Positions 37,242-46,855 of a stretch of 64,000 nucleotides of DNA are shown here, piece after piece. This DNA comes from CAVVYA01 sp963752345 (GTDB lineage: Bacteria; Pseudomonadota; Alphaproteobacteria; SMXQ01). The stretch lies in the NCBI GenBank assembly GCA_963752345.1, contig CAVVYA010000002.1:992001-1056000 (forward strand), written 5' to 3'. The number at the start of each line of letters is the position of its first letter. Position 1 is the stretch's first letter. Position numbers and translations under genes: made by a program. The notes under the pieces are model-generated. The model was not told the origin of the DNA. It did no database searches and worked only from the letters and a program-made list of their open reading frames with translations.

Positions 37242-37275
37242 AAAAAGGGCGGGACTTTCGTCCCGCCCTTTTTTT
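37242..37275. terminator. Bidirectional rho-independent terminator
   Basis: A nine-base stem (GGGCGGGAC at 37247-37255, GTCCCGCCC at 37260-37268), preceded by AAAAA and followed by seven T. It can stop transcription from both the OCD gene and the convergent TctA-TctB gene. Confidence 0.85.
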
Positions 37276-37290
37276 GCACGCGATGGTCGA

Positions 37291-39379
37291 CTAGAGGCTG
37301 GGAATACCCAGCGCCTTGACCGCCGGGAACCAGGTTCCCACCAAGGTCTGCGGCCATGGAATGGTCAGCAGCTTGTCGAACACGATGTAGACGAACGTAA
37401 CCATGCCAACAGCGTAGGGAATTACGATCCTCCAGGGCTCCCTATTCTCGATGCGCATGAACGCAACGATGAAGAGCGGCGAGGTCGGAATAAGTCCGAT
37501 CGTCGCCATGGAGGCCATGAAGGCCACCATCCAGCCGAAGAAGATGAACGCGCGCAGCACGACCGTCTTTGGCGGCAATGTGCGCGGTGTCGGACTGAAG
37601 ATCCATGTGGATCTTTTGCACGATCTCCTTGGTCGCCTGCGTCCCGATGCCGGCCGCGGTCTGTTCGGCCATCCCGATGCTATCCTGCAGCGCTTCGGGC
37701 TTGCGGAAGATCTGATTCAGCAAGCTGACAGTGCAGAAGAACAAGCCGCCCCAGCCGATGATCATCGGCACGATCCGCGCATCGAAGTTCCACCGGTAGG
37801 CCTGATAGAGCATCGTGCCGAAGAGGCCGATGAAGAGCAGGTAGAACAGGTTCGACGGCATGAAGTGCGGCGCACCGAAGTTCGTCGCCATCTTCTTGAG
37901 ACCGCCATGGATGCGGATGTCCTGCACCACCGGCCGGATGAAGCCGACGACCGCCAGGACCAGCACCACGATGACGACCGGACGCTTCAGCCACTCGAGG
38001 CCGTAGCGCTCGACCGAGATGAACATGTAGCGTTCGATGATGTCGCCGAGCACGAGGCCCAGGATGAGCGGCGGACGCGGCCACTTCAGCTGCTTCATCG
38101 TCCAGCCCAGCGAGCCGAAGAAGAGCAGCGTGTAGAGGTCGCCCCACTGACGGGAGCCCTCGAACGCACCGATGTAGATGACGCTCAGCACCGCCGGGCA
38201 GATCAGGGTGTAGCGCAGGGTTGCCAGCTTGGCGAACCAACCGCTCCACAGGTAGCACATGCCGGCGCCGACGATGTTGGCGATGGCGATCGACCACACC
38301 ATCGAATAGGTCACATCGAGGTGCTTGCTGAGCATGTCCGGTCCCGGGACGAGCCCGTGGATCAGGAATGCGCCGAGCAGGATGGCCATGCCCGCGCCGC
38401 CGGGGACGCCGAACGCGACGGTGGTAACCAACGAGCCGCCTTCCTTGGCGTTGTTGGTCGATTCGGAGGCGATGACGCCACGAACGTCGCCCTTGCCGAA
38501 GGTCATATTGGCGCCCTTCTCGGTCTTCAGGGCGTGACCGTAGGCCAGCCAGTCGACGACCGAGCCGCTGATGCCGGGAACCGCGCCGAGGCCGGCGCCG
38601 ATCCACGAGCAGCGGATAATCAGCCACCAATGGCGGAAGCAATCCTTGATACCGAGCCACATGCCGCTCTTGATGTCGTATTTGGCTTCGGCGGCGATCG
38701 ACGTCCTGGCGATCATCAGGTCGCAGAGTTCAGGCAGCGCGAACAGGCCCAGGGTCACCGGAACCAGCGGCATGCCATCCCACAGGTACAGACTGTCGAG
38801 GGTCCAGCGCAGGGTGCCGGTCTGCGGGTCGGAGCCGACCATGGCGATCATGATGCCGAAGCAGGCGACGGTCATGCCGCGCAGCGGCGCGGTGCCTGCC
38901 AGGACAGCCACCATCGAAATGCCGAAGAGCGCGAGGGCGAGCAATTCCGGCGAGCCGATGAACAACATAACCGGCCGGAGCAGCGGAATACTGACGCCAA
39001 GCAGCGCAGCGCCCAACAGGCCGCCCATCATGGACGACATGTAGGATGCGCTGAGCGCGCGGCCCGCCTCGCCCTTTTTAGCCATGGGGAAGCCGTCAAG
39101 GACCGTGGCCGCCGAAGCCGCGCCTCCGGGCACGCCGAACAGGACCGCGGGAATCGGGTCGCCCGTGTTGGTCGCCGCGCCCAATCCGAGAAGCAGCGCG
39201 AACGCCGAATACGGATCCATATCGAAGGTGAAGGGCAGCAGCAATGCCGTGCCGGCAATGCCGCCAATGCCGGGGATAATTCCCAGGACCAGCCCCATGA
39301 TAACGCCGAGCGACAGAAACATCAGTCCGCTGCGGGATCGAGAATGATCAGCAGGGCTCTGCCTGCTGAACTCAACATA
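37291..39379 (-). CDS. Fused TctA-TctB tripartite tricarboxylate transporter permease (frame changes)
   Basis: A permease of about 690 residues. Residues 1-500 are TctA: LGVIMGLVLGIIPGIGGIAG, FGVPGGAASAATVLDGFPMA, GAVPGISGSVVDWLAYGHA and SESTNNAKEGGSLVTT. Instead of a separate tctB, the chain continues into TctB-like helices (NLFYLLFIGLFGTMLYQAY, IIGWGGLFFCTVSLL). After HIAAK, where one extra G near 37575 breaks the frame, come FIFFGWMVAFMASMATIGLI and SPLFIVAFMRIENREPW to the stop at 37291. At the N-terminus two more one-base gains near 39328-39335 separate ATG 39379 from the body; correcting them gives the expected DPQRLMFLSLG. No receptor gene is adjacent. Confidence 0.87.
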
Positions 39380-39890
39380 TCAACTTCCATAGCCTTAAAT
39401 CCCCGACGAAATAATTAGTTCAAACTACGGTTAGCTTGTTTTTCGAGCCGAATTCGCAAAGGCACACCCCTTCTTCCCAGCTACACTTCGCCTGTCCGCG
39501 GACGCGCTGACGCGGCCCAGGCGCTGGCTTACGCGGTCCTCTTTTCCAGATTTTTTTTGACGCTCAGGCCGCGCCCTGCGTTTCCGACCTGTCCGACCGT
39601 CCGGCGGTTGGCAGCATCAGGATCAAAGCAAATCATGGACGCACACCCGCTTCCACATACCCGCTAGCGATTGTCTGATTGGCCACCGTCCCACCTGATG
39701 CTATTTTTTATCGTTACGACGTTGAATTTAGCCAAAAAACGAATTCCATTTTGGCTTGCGAAAAATACGGGAACCCGTACGGCTCGTCAACCAAACTCGG
39801 TCAGTTTGTGCCTAATTGGAAGCACTTGCTGCAACGCAAAAGATGACTCGCTCCGGCAATCTTGCCCCATTGGGGCGGTCAGGCGGGGCC
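39380..39890. promoter_or_regulatory. Long AT-richer upstream region of the fused permease gene
   Basis: A 510-base gap between UbiX and the fused permease, both on the minus strand. Around 39680-39800 it is clearly less GC-rich than the window. An inverted repeat AGCCAAAA (39730-39737) with TTTTGGCT (39749-39756) could be an operator. No gene is supported here. Confidence 0.35.
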
Positions 39891-40463
39891 CTAAGACAGA
39901 TCTGTCTCTTTCCAGCGCTTGAACAGGTTGTGCTCGATGTTGAATAGATCCAATGCCTTGCCCACCGTCTGGTTGATAACGTCATCGAGTGTTTTCGGCC
40001 GGTGGTAGAAGGCCGGCACAGGCGGCATGACGATGGCCCCGTATTTCGCCGCGCGCGCCATCAAATCGATGTGGCCGAGATGCATCGGCGTCTCACGCAC
40101 CAGCAACACCACGCGGCGTGCCTCCTTGAGGCAGACGTCGGCCGCGCGGGTCAGCAGGTTGTCGTCATAGGAATTGACGATGCCCGACAGTGTCTTCACG
40201 GAACACGGCGCCACGATCATGCCGTCTGTCCGGAAGGAGCCGCTCGACAGCGAGGCCCCGATATCCTTCGGGTTGTGAACCACGGTGGCCATTGCCCTGA
40301 CGTCGGCCGGCTTCCAATCGGTTTCGTCGACAATGGTCTGGCCGGCCGACGGCGACATGATGAGGTGAGTCTCGACCTCCCGCACATTGTGGAGAGCTTC
40401 CAACAAACGGATGCCGTAGATCGCGCCCGAGGCGCCGGAAATGCCGATGATAATTCTGCGCAT
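39891..40463 (-). CDS. ubiX: UbiX-family flavin prenyltransferase
   Basis: UbiX joins dimethylallyl phosphate to FMN to make the prenylated flavin that UbiD-type decarboxylases need. The 190-residue protein begins MRRIIIGISGASGAIYGIRL (FMN-binding), and has VAPCSVKTLSGIVNSYDDNLLT and VVLLVRETPMHLGHI, with the usual Arg-Glu pair. The start at 40463 follows the family; the longer open frame upstream does not. A UbiD-family gene lies 10 kb away in the same island, so this is more likely a catabolic (Pad1/VdcB-like) copy than the ubiquinone one. Confidence 0.92.
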   Translation of the reverse strand: MRRIIIGISGASGAIYGIRLLEALHNVREVETHLIMSPSAGQTIVDETDWKPADVRAMATVVHNPKDIGASLSSGSFRTDGMIVAPCSVKTLSGIVNSYDDNLLTRAADVCLKEARRVVLLVRETPMHLGHIDLMARAAKYGAIVMPPVPAFYHRPKTLDDVINQTVGKALDLFNIEHNLFKRWKETDLS

Positions 40464-40703
40464 ACTTGAATGTCGCGGACTATGCCGCCCCGTGTTGACG
40501 CCATCATTGTTGAATATCGCTGACCCGCCCTGATAGCGCGAGCCCGCGTACGAACCATGGGCTGGGACGCTTCGGACCCAGCCCATGGAGAGAATAAAAC
40601 AAAATTAAAGTTCCAAGTCCACCCAAGTCATGACGCCAAAGGATAGGGGCTTTGGGCCATTCGGGGAAGATCGGCGTCCTACGCCGTGCCTGAGGCTGTC
40701 CGC

Positions 40704-42542
40704 TCAGGCCGGCACATCGTCGTCGCGATGCTGTGTGATGGTGTCGATCAGCGCCGGCTGGCCCTGGCGCACCCGCTCGATGGCGCGGCGCAGCGCCGGC
40801 CCGACGTCCTTCGCCTTGTCGATGGGGCCTTCGCCGTACCAGCCCATCGAGCGCGCGAGGCCGGCGAAATCCGGTTCGGGTCCCGAAAGGTCCATGCCGA
40901 TGTGGGCCTTGTCCACATCGGTCTTGCGCAACTTGGCCATGCGGATCTGGTGTTCCCAATCGTTGAAGTAGGCGCGGTTGTTGTACATCACGACCAGCAT
41001 CGGGATGTTGTGCTTGGCGCAGACCCACAGAGCGCCGGCATCGAACATCAAGTCTCCGTCGGGCTGGATGTCGACCACCAGCCGGCCGTGAGCCCGGTGC
41101 GCCAGTGCCGCGCCGATCGACGTACCGATCTGGGTCGAGGTGCCGAGCGACTTGCCGGGGTGCCGGTAGGGCCGATCGAAATCCCATAGCTTGCGAGTCC
41201 AGTCCTCCAGCGTATTCGAGGTGAGCACCCAATCGTAATCCTTGATGGCATCCCATATCTCGGCGGCGAGCACGGGCAGCGGAATCGGACTCACGTCGCG
41301 GTTCTTCTTCGCGGTGCGCGCCCAACCCGCGCGCGTGGCGTGGAACCTCTTGGCGATCTGCTCGCCGCGCTTGGCGAAGATATCCTTGAGGCCGGGCTGC
41401 TTGCCGATCAACGCCTTGCAGCGCTTGGTCAGCTCGGGGATGGCGATGTCGGTATCGGCAAGAATCTTCAGATCGGCGTCGACCAGGCGCTGGTAATCCA
41501 TCGACCATTTGCTGATGTTGATGTCGCCAAAGCCGATATCGACGAACTTGCAGTTCCTGGCGGTGATCTTCTCGACCTTGCGGCTGACCGAGGTGAGATG
41601 GGTGGTCGGACGCTCCCAGTCCTTGACGTCGAGCCCGACGACCAGATCGGCGCCTTTGAACACGTCCTCCATCATGCTGACGTTGAGCGGATGGGTGCCT
41701 GGGAAGCATTGCCGTGAATCCAGATCGTAGACCGGCGCCTGCAGGGCTTCGGCAAGCTCGATCAGCGAATAGTAGCCGAGTTCGGTGCGACCCGAATATT
41801 CGGCCATCAAAACCGGCTTCTTGGCATTGACCAGCATTTCCGCGGCGCGATCGAGCGCGACCGGATCGGGTGCGATCGGCTGCGGCACCCTGGCCATTTC
41901 CTTGCGCGGGAGCGGAATGTCGCGCTCGAGCTTCTCCTCCTGCAGCCAGGCGTCATAGCACATATAGGTCGGCCCTTGCGGCCCGGTCATCATCACCGAA
42001 TAGGCGCGCGCGAAGGATTCCGGGATGCCGTCGACCGTGGAGGGCTGATAGTCCCACTTGGTGTAGTGGCGGATCGCCTCGCCCTGCACGTTCGCCGTGT
42101 GAATCCAGTCGATCTTGGGCCGGCGCTTCGATTCGTTCATCGGCCCCGTCGCGCCGATGATGAAGACCGGCGCGCGGTCGATATAGGCGTAGTAGATGGC
42201 CATGTTGGAATGCAGCAGCCCGACCAGGTTGTGCACGATGGCGGCCATCGGCTTGCGCGCCGCGCGCGCATAGCCGTGCGCGATCTGGACCGCGGTTTCC
42301 TCATGCTGGCACAGCATCATGTGGGGATAGTTCTGGCCGTAGTTGACGATCGAATCGTGCAGGCCGCGATAGCTCGCGCCAGGATTGAGCGCGGCGAACG
42401 GCAGATCGTAGGCGTGCAGCATGTCGACGATGACGTCGGAGTTGAACCGGCCGGCTCCCGCGGGAACCACTTTCGGCTTCTTCGGCTCCGGAATCGGCTT
42501 ACGGAATGGTTTTTCGGTGATGTCGGATTTTCTGACTGCCAT
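40704..42542 (-). CDS. Thiamine-diphosphate-dependent enzyme, acetolactate synthase-like
   Basis: A 612-residue enzyme of the ThDP family with three domains. The cofactor-activating Glu lies in CQHEETAVQIAHGYARA; the central domain is around residues 215-345; the ThDP/Mg motif appears as DGDLMFDAGALWVC with the second half in MYNNRAYFNDWE. The N-terminal 40 residues (rich in Lys and Pro) are an extension ahead of the first domain. Family members include acetolactate synthase, benzoylformate decarboxylase and oxalyl-CoA decarboxylase; the reaction here is unknown. UbiX follows 240 bases downstream. Confidence 0.88.
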   Translation of the reverse strand: MAVRKSDITEKPFRKPIPEPKKPKVVPAGAGRFNSDVIVDMLHAYDLPFAALNPGASYRGLHDSIVNYGQNYPHMMLCQHEETAVQIAHGYARAARKPMAAIVHNLVGLLHSNMAIYYAYIDRAPVFIIGATGPMNESKRRPKIDWIHTANVQGEAIRHYTKWDYQPSTVDGIPESFARAYSVMMTGPQGPTYMCYDAWLQEEKLERDIPLPRKEMARVPQPIAPDPVALDRAAEMLVNAKKPVLMAEYSGRTELGYYSLIELAEALQAPVYDLDSRQCFPGTHPLNVSMMEDVFKGADLVVGLDVKDWERPTTHLTSVSRKVEKITARNCKFVDIGFGDINISKWSMDYQRLVDADLKILADTDIAIPELTKRCKALIGKQPGLKDIFAKRGEQIAKRFHATRAGWARTAKKNRDVSPIPLPVLAAEIWDAIKDYDWVLTSNTLEDWTRKLWDFDRPYRHPGKSLGTSTQIGTSIGAALAHRAHGRLVVDIQPDGDLMFDAGALWVCAKHNIPMLVVMYNNRAYFNDWEHQIRMAKLRKTDVDKAHIGMDLSGPEPDFAGLARSMGWYGEGPIDKAKDVGPALRRAIERVRQGQPALIDTITQHRDDDVPA

Positions 42543-42843
42543 GGGTTCCTCTGTCTCGCCGGACGCGCCTGGATACGAGCCGCCGCCGCACGCCACATGG
42601 CGGCTCCGAAGGGTCCGCCCCTACCGAGCCAGGACCGATTCGCCGCGTTCGTCACGTTATGGGAAAGCCTCCTCGCCATGCGGCTTTTCAGGCGCCGCTT
42701 CGGCCCCTGAACTGTGGCAGCAGCGCCTGGGGCTGGCAAGCGAAATGCCGTGCGAAAACCTTATGTAACAAAGGGTTTTTGCCCCCGACCGGCGCATAAG
42801 ACGGACCTCGCGACGCCCGTTGCCACGAGGCTTGCTTCGGCGC

Positions 42844-42875
42844 ACAAAAAAAGGGCGTCCCGCAGGACGCCCTTT
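42844..42875 (-). terminator. Rho-independent terminator of the receptor gene at 42924
   Basis: An 11-base stem (AAAGGGCGTCC at 42850-42860 with GGACGCCCTTT at 42865-42875) with a four-base loop. On the minus strand it is followed by further T residues (plus-strand A run at 42845-42850). It lies about 50 bases after the receptor stop. Confidence 0.82.
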
Positions 42876-42923
42876 GCTCTCAACCTGGCTGGCGCCTCCC
42901 GCAGGAGACACAACGCCGGATGA

Positions 42924-43991
42924 TTACTTCGCCTTTTCCTCGATCTGGATGCGATCCTTCTTGGTCGTCGCCTCATGCGCGGCCTTCAACAGTTCCGGCG
43001 GCATGCCGGCCACGCGATTGACGATCTTCTCGACCTCGGCGCCCGACACCGGATCGATCTCCAGCTTGGCCTTCTCGGCTTCCGCCAAGAATTCCTTGTC
43101 CTTGAAGGTGGCGTCGAACGCGGCGCGCAGCGCCTTCACCCGATCGGCCGGCACGTTGGGCGGCGCGGCGAACGGCCGGCCCATGGGCTGGGCGGAGAAG
43201 ATCACTTCGAGCACTTGGCGCTGTTTCGCATCCTTGGCGAGATCGAGCACGAGCGGCACGTTCGGCAGATCCGGGTGCTTGGCCAGAGCGAACTGCAGCG
43301 GGATGAAGATCTTCTTCTCCTTCAGCCAATCGGGCCGGGTCGACTTGACCGACGACCAGGACCAGCCGCAACGGCCCTGCACCTCGCCACGCTCCATGGC
43401 GATATTGATATCGTTGCCGCCCGGGTAACCGGTGATGAGCTTGAGCTTGGTGTTCAGCACGTTGTTCAGCGTGAGCGGGAAGTTGTCGGTATCCGCGCCC
43501 GGCCCCGTGCCGCCGACGACCAGCGGGGTCGCCAGGAATTGCTCGGTCGAGGTCAGGCCAGCGGTATGCCAGAACGCGCAGATGCTGACTTCGTTGTTGC
43601 CGCTGCCGAGCCAGTTCAGCTTGGTCGGATCGAACTTGGCCTGGGGATTGCCGAACATCGGCTCCCATGCGGCGGCGCGGGCGAAGATGCCGATCGCGGT
43701 GCCGTCCTTGGGCAACACGTTGTAGAGCTGGTTGACCAGCAGGAGGCTGCCGGCGCCCGGCATGTTCTTGACCACGAAATTCGGCTTGCCCGGAAGATGC
43801 TTGCCCATGTGTTTCGCGACGAAGCGGCCATAGGTGTCGTAGCCGCCACCGGTGCTGTAACCGATGAACATGTCGACGTTCTTGCCCTTGTAGAAATCTT
43901 CGACGGATTGGGCAGCTGCGGGGGCCGCAAATGCGCCGACCAGGGCGGCAGTGACTGCCAGCCCACGGAATTCTGACATCCTCATCATCAA
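42924..43991 (-). CDS. TTT periplasmic receptor (Bug/TctC family)
   Basis: A 355-residue receptor with a signal peptide (AVTAALVGAFAAPAAAQS). The ligand-cleft motifs are VDMFIGYSTGGGYDTYGRF and VVKNMPGAGSLLLVNQLYN. It belongs to one of two sub-groups in this window, marked by AMERGEVQGRCG and LPNVPLVLDL. No permease gene is adjacent; it must use one elsewhere, perhaps the fused TctA-TctB at 37291. It has its own terminator, and is divergent from the amidohydrolase-like gene. Confidence 0.9.
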   Translation of the reverse strand: MMMRMSEFRGLAVTAALVGAFAAPAAAQSVEDFYKGKNVDMFIGYSTGGGYDTYGRFVAKHMGKHLPGKPNFVVKNMPGAGSLLLVNQLYNVLPKDGTAIGIFARAAAWEPMFGNPQAKFDPTKLNWLGSGNNEVSICAFWHTAGLTSTEQFLATPLVVGGTGPGADTDNFPLTLNNVLNTKLKLITGYPGGNDINIAMERGEVQGRCGWSWSSVKSTRPDWLKEKKIFIPLQFALAKHPDLPNVPLVLDLAKDAKQRQVLEVIFSAQPMGRPFAAPPNVPADRVKALRAAFDATFKDKEFLAEAEKAKLEIDPVSGAEVEKIVNRVAGMPPELLKAAHEATTKKDRIQIEEKAK

Positions 43992-44286
43992 CTCCTCGAT
44001 GTCTATAAACGAAGCCGACGGGTGCCCGTGGAGGAGCGATCGGCCATGGAATAATCTCGCGTCCCTGTGGCTTTTTATTCTAGCGGCAGCACAGAAAACA
44101 GCTTCGCACTCTAATTGTTGAGCCCGAATCGGGCAAGATCAATTCAAATCAAGCCATAGAAAATGGCTCAATTTTCCGCGATTTAGCCGCCCCGCCGCAG
44201 TATCTTCGTGAACAGGCTACGACTACAAATCATGCTCGGCAGCGCTCCGCCATACCGATAAACTATACAGGTCGGAAGGATGGACT

Positions 44287-45264
44287 ATGGATCGCCGCAT
44301 CACCATCGCATTTTTCGCGGCTTGCCTGTTCTACGGCGCGGCGCCGATGCCCTCCTCCGGCGCGTCGGACCTGCTCCCTATCATCGATGCCCACAGTCAG
44401 TTCGATCAGGGCGCGCCGCCCGACCGGATCATCCGCTATGCCGCCATGGCTGGCGTGACGCAGGTCCTGCTCTCGGCGCGCGGACGCGTCACGACCGCGC
44501 AGGTGCTCGAGTTGAGCTCGCGGCATGGCGCTTGTATCGTTCCGTCCGTCCGCACCAAGGGGCGCCAGTTCGAAGAGAACCAGCCTGGCTATTACGCGCT
44601 GCTCGACGAGCAGTTCAAGGAACAGGCGTTCCGCGCCATGAGCGAGATCATTCTCGCCCATGCGGCAAAGGGTAAGCTTGCACCTGAGGTCAACGTTCCG
44701 GCGAATTCGCCTCAGGTTCAGGAGGCCATACGCCGCGCAGCCGAGAGAGGCTGGCCGGTGGTGCTGCACTATGAATTCCGCTGGCTTGCCATCTCCGGCA
44801 ACAGCGTACGCGCCAAGCGCATGGCCGAGATGAAGGCCCTGCTCATCCAAAATCCGCAGACCGTGTTCGCGCTGATCCATATGGCGCAACTCGATCCCGG
44901 CGATGTCGCAGAGCTGATCGCGGCGCATCCCAATCTGGTGTTTCTCACATCGCACGCCAACCGGCTGGTGGTCGCCGGCAGCAAGCAGCCGTGGACCGAC
45001 ATGTTCCTAGGCAGCGCCATCGCGCCCGCGTGGCGCGCGCTGATCGTGCAACATCCCGACCGCTTCGTGCTCGCGTTCGACAATGTCTGGCCGGAGCATT
45101 GGTCGGAGAAATACGTCGAGCAGGTCGCGCTGTGGCGCGAGGCTTTGAGCAAGCTGCCGACCGACGTGGCGCACGCTGTGGCCCACGGCAATGCCGAGCG
45201 CCTGTGGAACCTGCCCCGCGCGCGCGCCGACCAGGGCTGCGCGGCGCTCCAGCCGCCACTGTGA
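44287..45264 (+). CDS. Amidohydrolase-2-like protein with signal peptide and altered metal site
   Basis: A 325-residue protein with a signal peptide (FFAACLFYGAAPMPSSGAS) and a TIM-barrel plan like the amidohydrolase-2/ACMSD group: LLPIIDAHSQFDQ at strand 1, WPVVLHYEF in the middle, FALIHMAQLDPGDVAEL, and ERFVLAFD-like RFVLAFDNVWPEHW near the end. The first metal motif reads DAHSQF instead of the canonical DxHxH, so one metal His is missing. Export and the altered site suggest a non-standard activity. It precedes two receptor genes on the same strand. Confidence 0.75.
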   Translation: MDRRITIAFFAACLFYGAAPMPSSGASDLLPIIDAHSQFDQGAPPDRIIRYAAMAGVTQVLLSARGRVTTAQVLELSSRHGACIVPSVRTKGRQFEENQPGYYALLDEQFKEQAFRAMSEIILAHAAKGKLAPEVNVPANSPQVQEAIRRAAERGWPVVLHYEFRWLAISGNSVRAKRMAEMKALLIQNPQTVFALIHMAQLDPGDVAELIAAHPNLVFLTSHANRLVVAGSKQPWTDMFLGSAIAPAWRALIVQHPDRFVLAFDNVWPEHWSEKYVEQVALWREALSKLPTDVAHAVAHGNAERLWNLPRARADQGCAALQPPL

Positions 45265-45769
45265 AGGACGAAAAGCCCCGGTCTCGGCCCGCGGATCTTC
45301 TCTTTGCCGATCGTCCCGTCGCTCGGCCGCTGGCCTCCGCCTGAACGGACTTCCAGTTTGGCACAAGCTCTTCTAAGCTTGTGACCAGAATGACTGCGCG
45401 CAGCGCAGCGATATAAACCTGGGAGGGTTCGGCATGGCGAACGCGCTGACGGCGCGGTCGGTCAAATATGCGACCAGCGCGCCGATATCGTGCACCTTTA
45501 AAGCACCGCAACGCCCGCCTTTGGCCCAGCTCACAGCCGTGAGGGTCCTCACTCGCAGGTGCATTCCGCACGGGACTGCGCGTCTCGAGGAATCCTCCAC
45601 GACGAGGTGAAACGGAAAATCCTTCGCGGCAATGCCAAAAAGTTGGTCGGCTTGTAAGCACGGGATTTCGGCGAAACGGAGTAAGCGCGGATTAACCGCG
45701 CGCACGTGAGGCACGACGTCAATCGGCACAGCCCACGCCAGAGGCGGGCATGCCCCAACCTGGGAGGAA
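45265..45769. other. Gap without a supported gene
   Basis: About 500 bases, less GC-rich than the coding neighbours. A minus-strand frame covers most of it but shows no recognisable motif and overlaps the start of the receptor gene at 45770. It may contain decayed sequence. A GGGAGGA ribosome site stands at its right end. Confidence 0.3.
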
Positions 45770-46802
45770 ATGATGTCCGTTCGTATTCGCCATCTGTCAC
45801 AGGCCATGGCGGCCTTCGCCTTGGCCTGCCTCGTTTGCAACGGCGCCGCGGCCCAGGAAACCGGCAGCTGGGGCAAGGAGATGAGCATTTATATCGGTTC
45901 AACCCCCGGCGGCGGTTACGACCAATATGGTCGACTTCTCGGCCGCCACATGAGCCGCCATCTGCCGAACGAGCCTAAGCTCATCCCGCGCAACATTCCG
46001 AACGCGCGCCAACTCATGGCGCATATCTACAACATCGCGCCGAGGGACGGTTCGGCGATTGCCATCACCACGCGCAACACCATATTCGATCCCCTGCTCC
46101 ACGACGATGATTTCAAGTTCGACGCGGTCCGCCTGACCTGGATCGGGAGCATGAACAGCGAAACCAGCCTCTGCGTCGCCTGGCACACCGCGACCGCTAC
46201 ATCGATAGAGCAGATGAAGGCCACGACCACCATCTTCGGATCGGGCGGACCGAGCACGTCGGACTTCCATCCACGGCAAGCTGCTGAACGACGTCGCCGG
46301 CACCAAGCTCAAGATCGTCGAGGGCTATCCCGGCAGCACGGAAGTCCACCTCGCCATGGAGCGCGGTGAGGTCTATGGCCGCTGCGGTCTGGGCTGGGAC
46401 AGCATCAAGTCGCGCTATAAACGTTGGCTCGACGAGAAGAAGATCACGCTGGTCGCGCAATTCGCCATCGACAAACATCCCGAATTGCCGGACGTGCCGT
46501 TCATCATGGACCTGACGCAAAGCGAGGCCGATCGCCAGCTTGCCGCCCTCATTCTCGGTCCCAACAAGATGGGGCGCCCGGTCTTCGCGCCGCCGGAGAT
46601 TCCGGCGGAGCGAGTGCAGATTCTGCGTAGCGCCTTCGCAGCCACCATGAAGGACGAGCAGATCCGCGCCGAAGCGAAGAAGATGACGATCGAACTCGAA
46701 TGGATGACGGGCGAGGACGAAGAGGCCTTGGTGAAGCGGCTCTATGCCACGCCGAAGCCTGTCGTCGAACGCGTACGCAGGATGCTGGCGACAAAATCGT
46801 GA
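45770..46802 (+). CDS. TTT periplasmic receptor (Bug/TctC family, one frame change)
   Basis: A receptor of about 344 residues. Signal peptide AMAAFALACLVCNGAAAQE, cleft motif MSIYIGSTPGGGYDQYGRLL, then a variant second motif (IPRNIPNARQLMAHIYNI) in place of the usual MPGAG. Near 46271 an extra C shifts the frame; after it come KLLNDVAGTKLKIVEGYPGS and MERGEVYGRCGLGWD to the TGA at 46802. It is in the same sub-group as the receptor at 42924. Loss of the MPGAG loop is a real substitution and not due to the frame change. Confidence 0.85.
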
Positions 46803-46855
46803 ACCAAGAGGCCACCGGCGAAGGCGGCCCCAAGCGGCAATCTGGGAGATCGGGC

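Noticed and set aside
37451..39418. A 655-residue plus-strand frame
   Set aside because: Opposite strand of the fused permease; no recognisable content.
39804..39820. A sequence resembling a sigma-54 promoter (TTGG then TTGCT)
   Set aside because: The distance between the GG and GC elements is one base short and no gene lies in the right direction.
45373..45888. A 171-residue minus-strand frame in the gap before the receptor at 45770
   Set aside because: It has no motif, no ribosome site that I can see, and overlaps the receptor start; kept only as a gap note.
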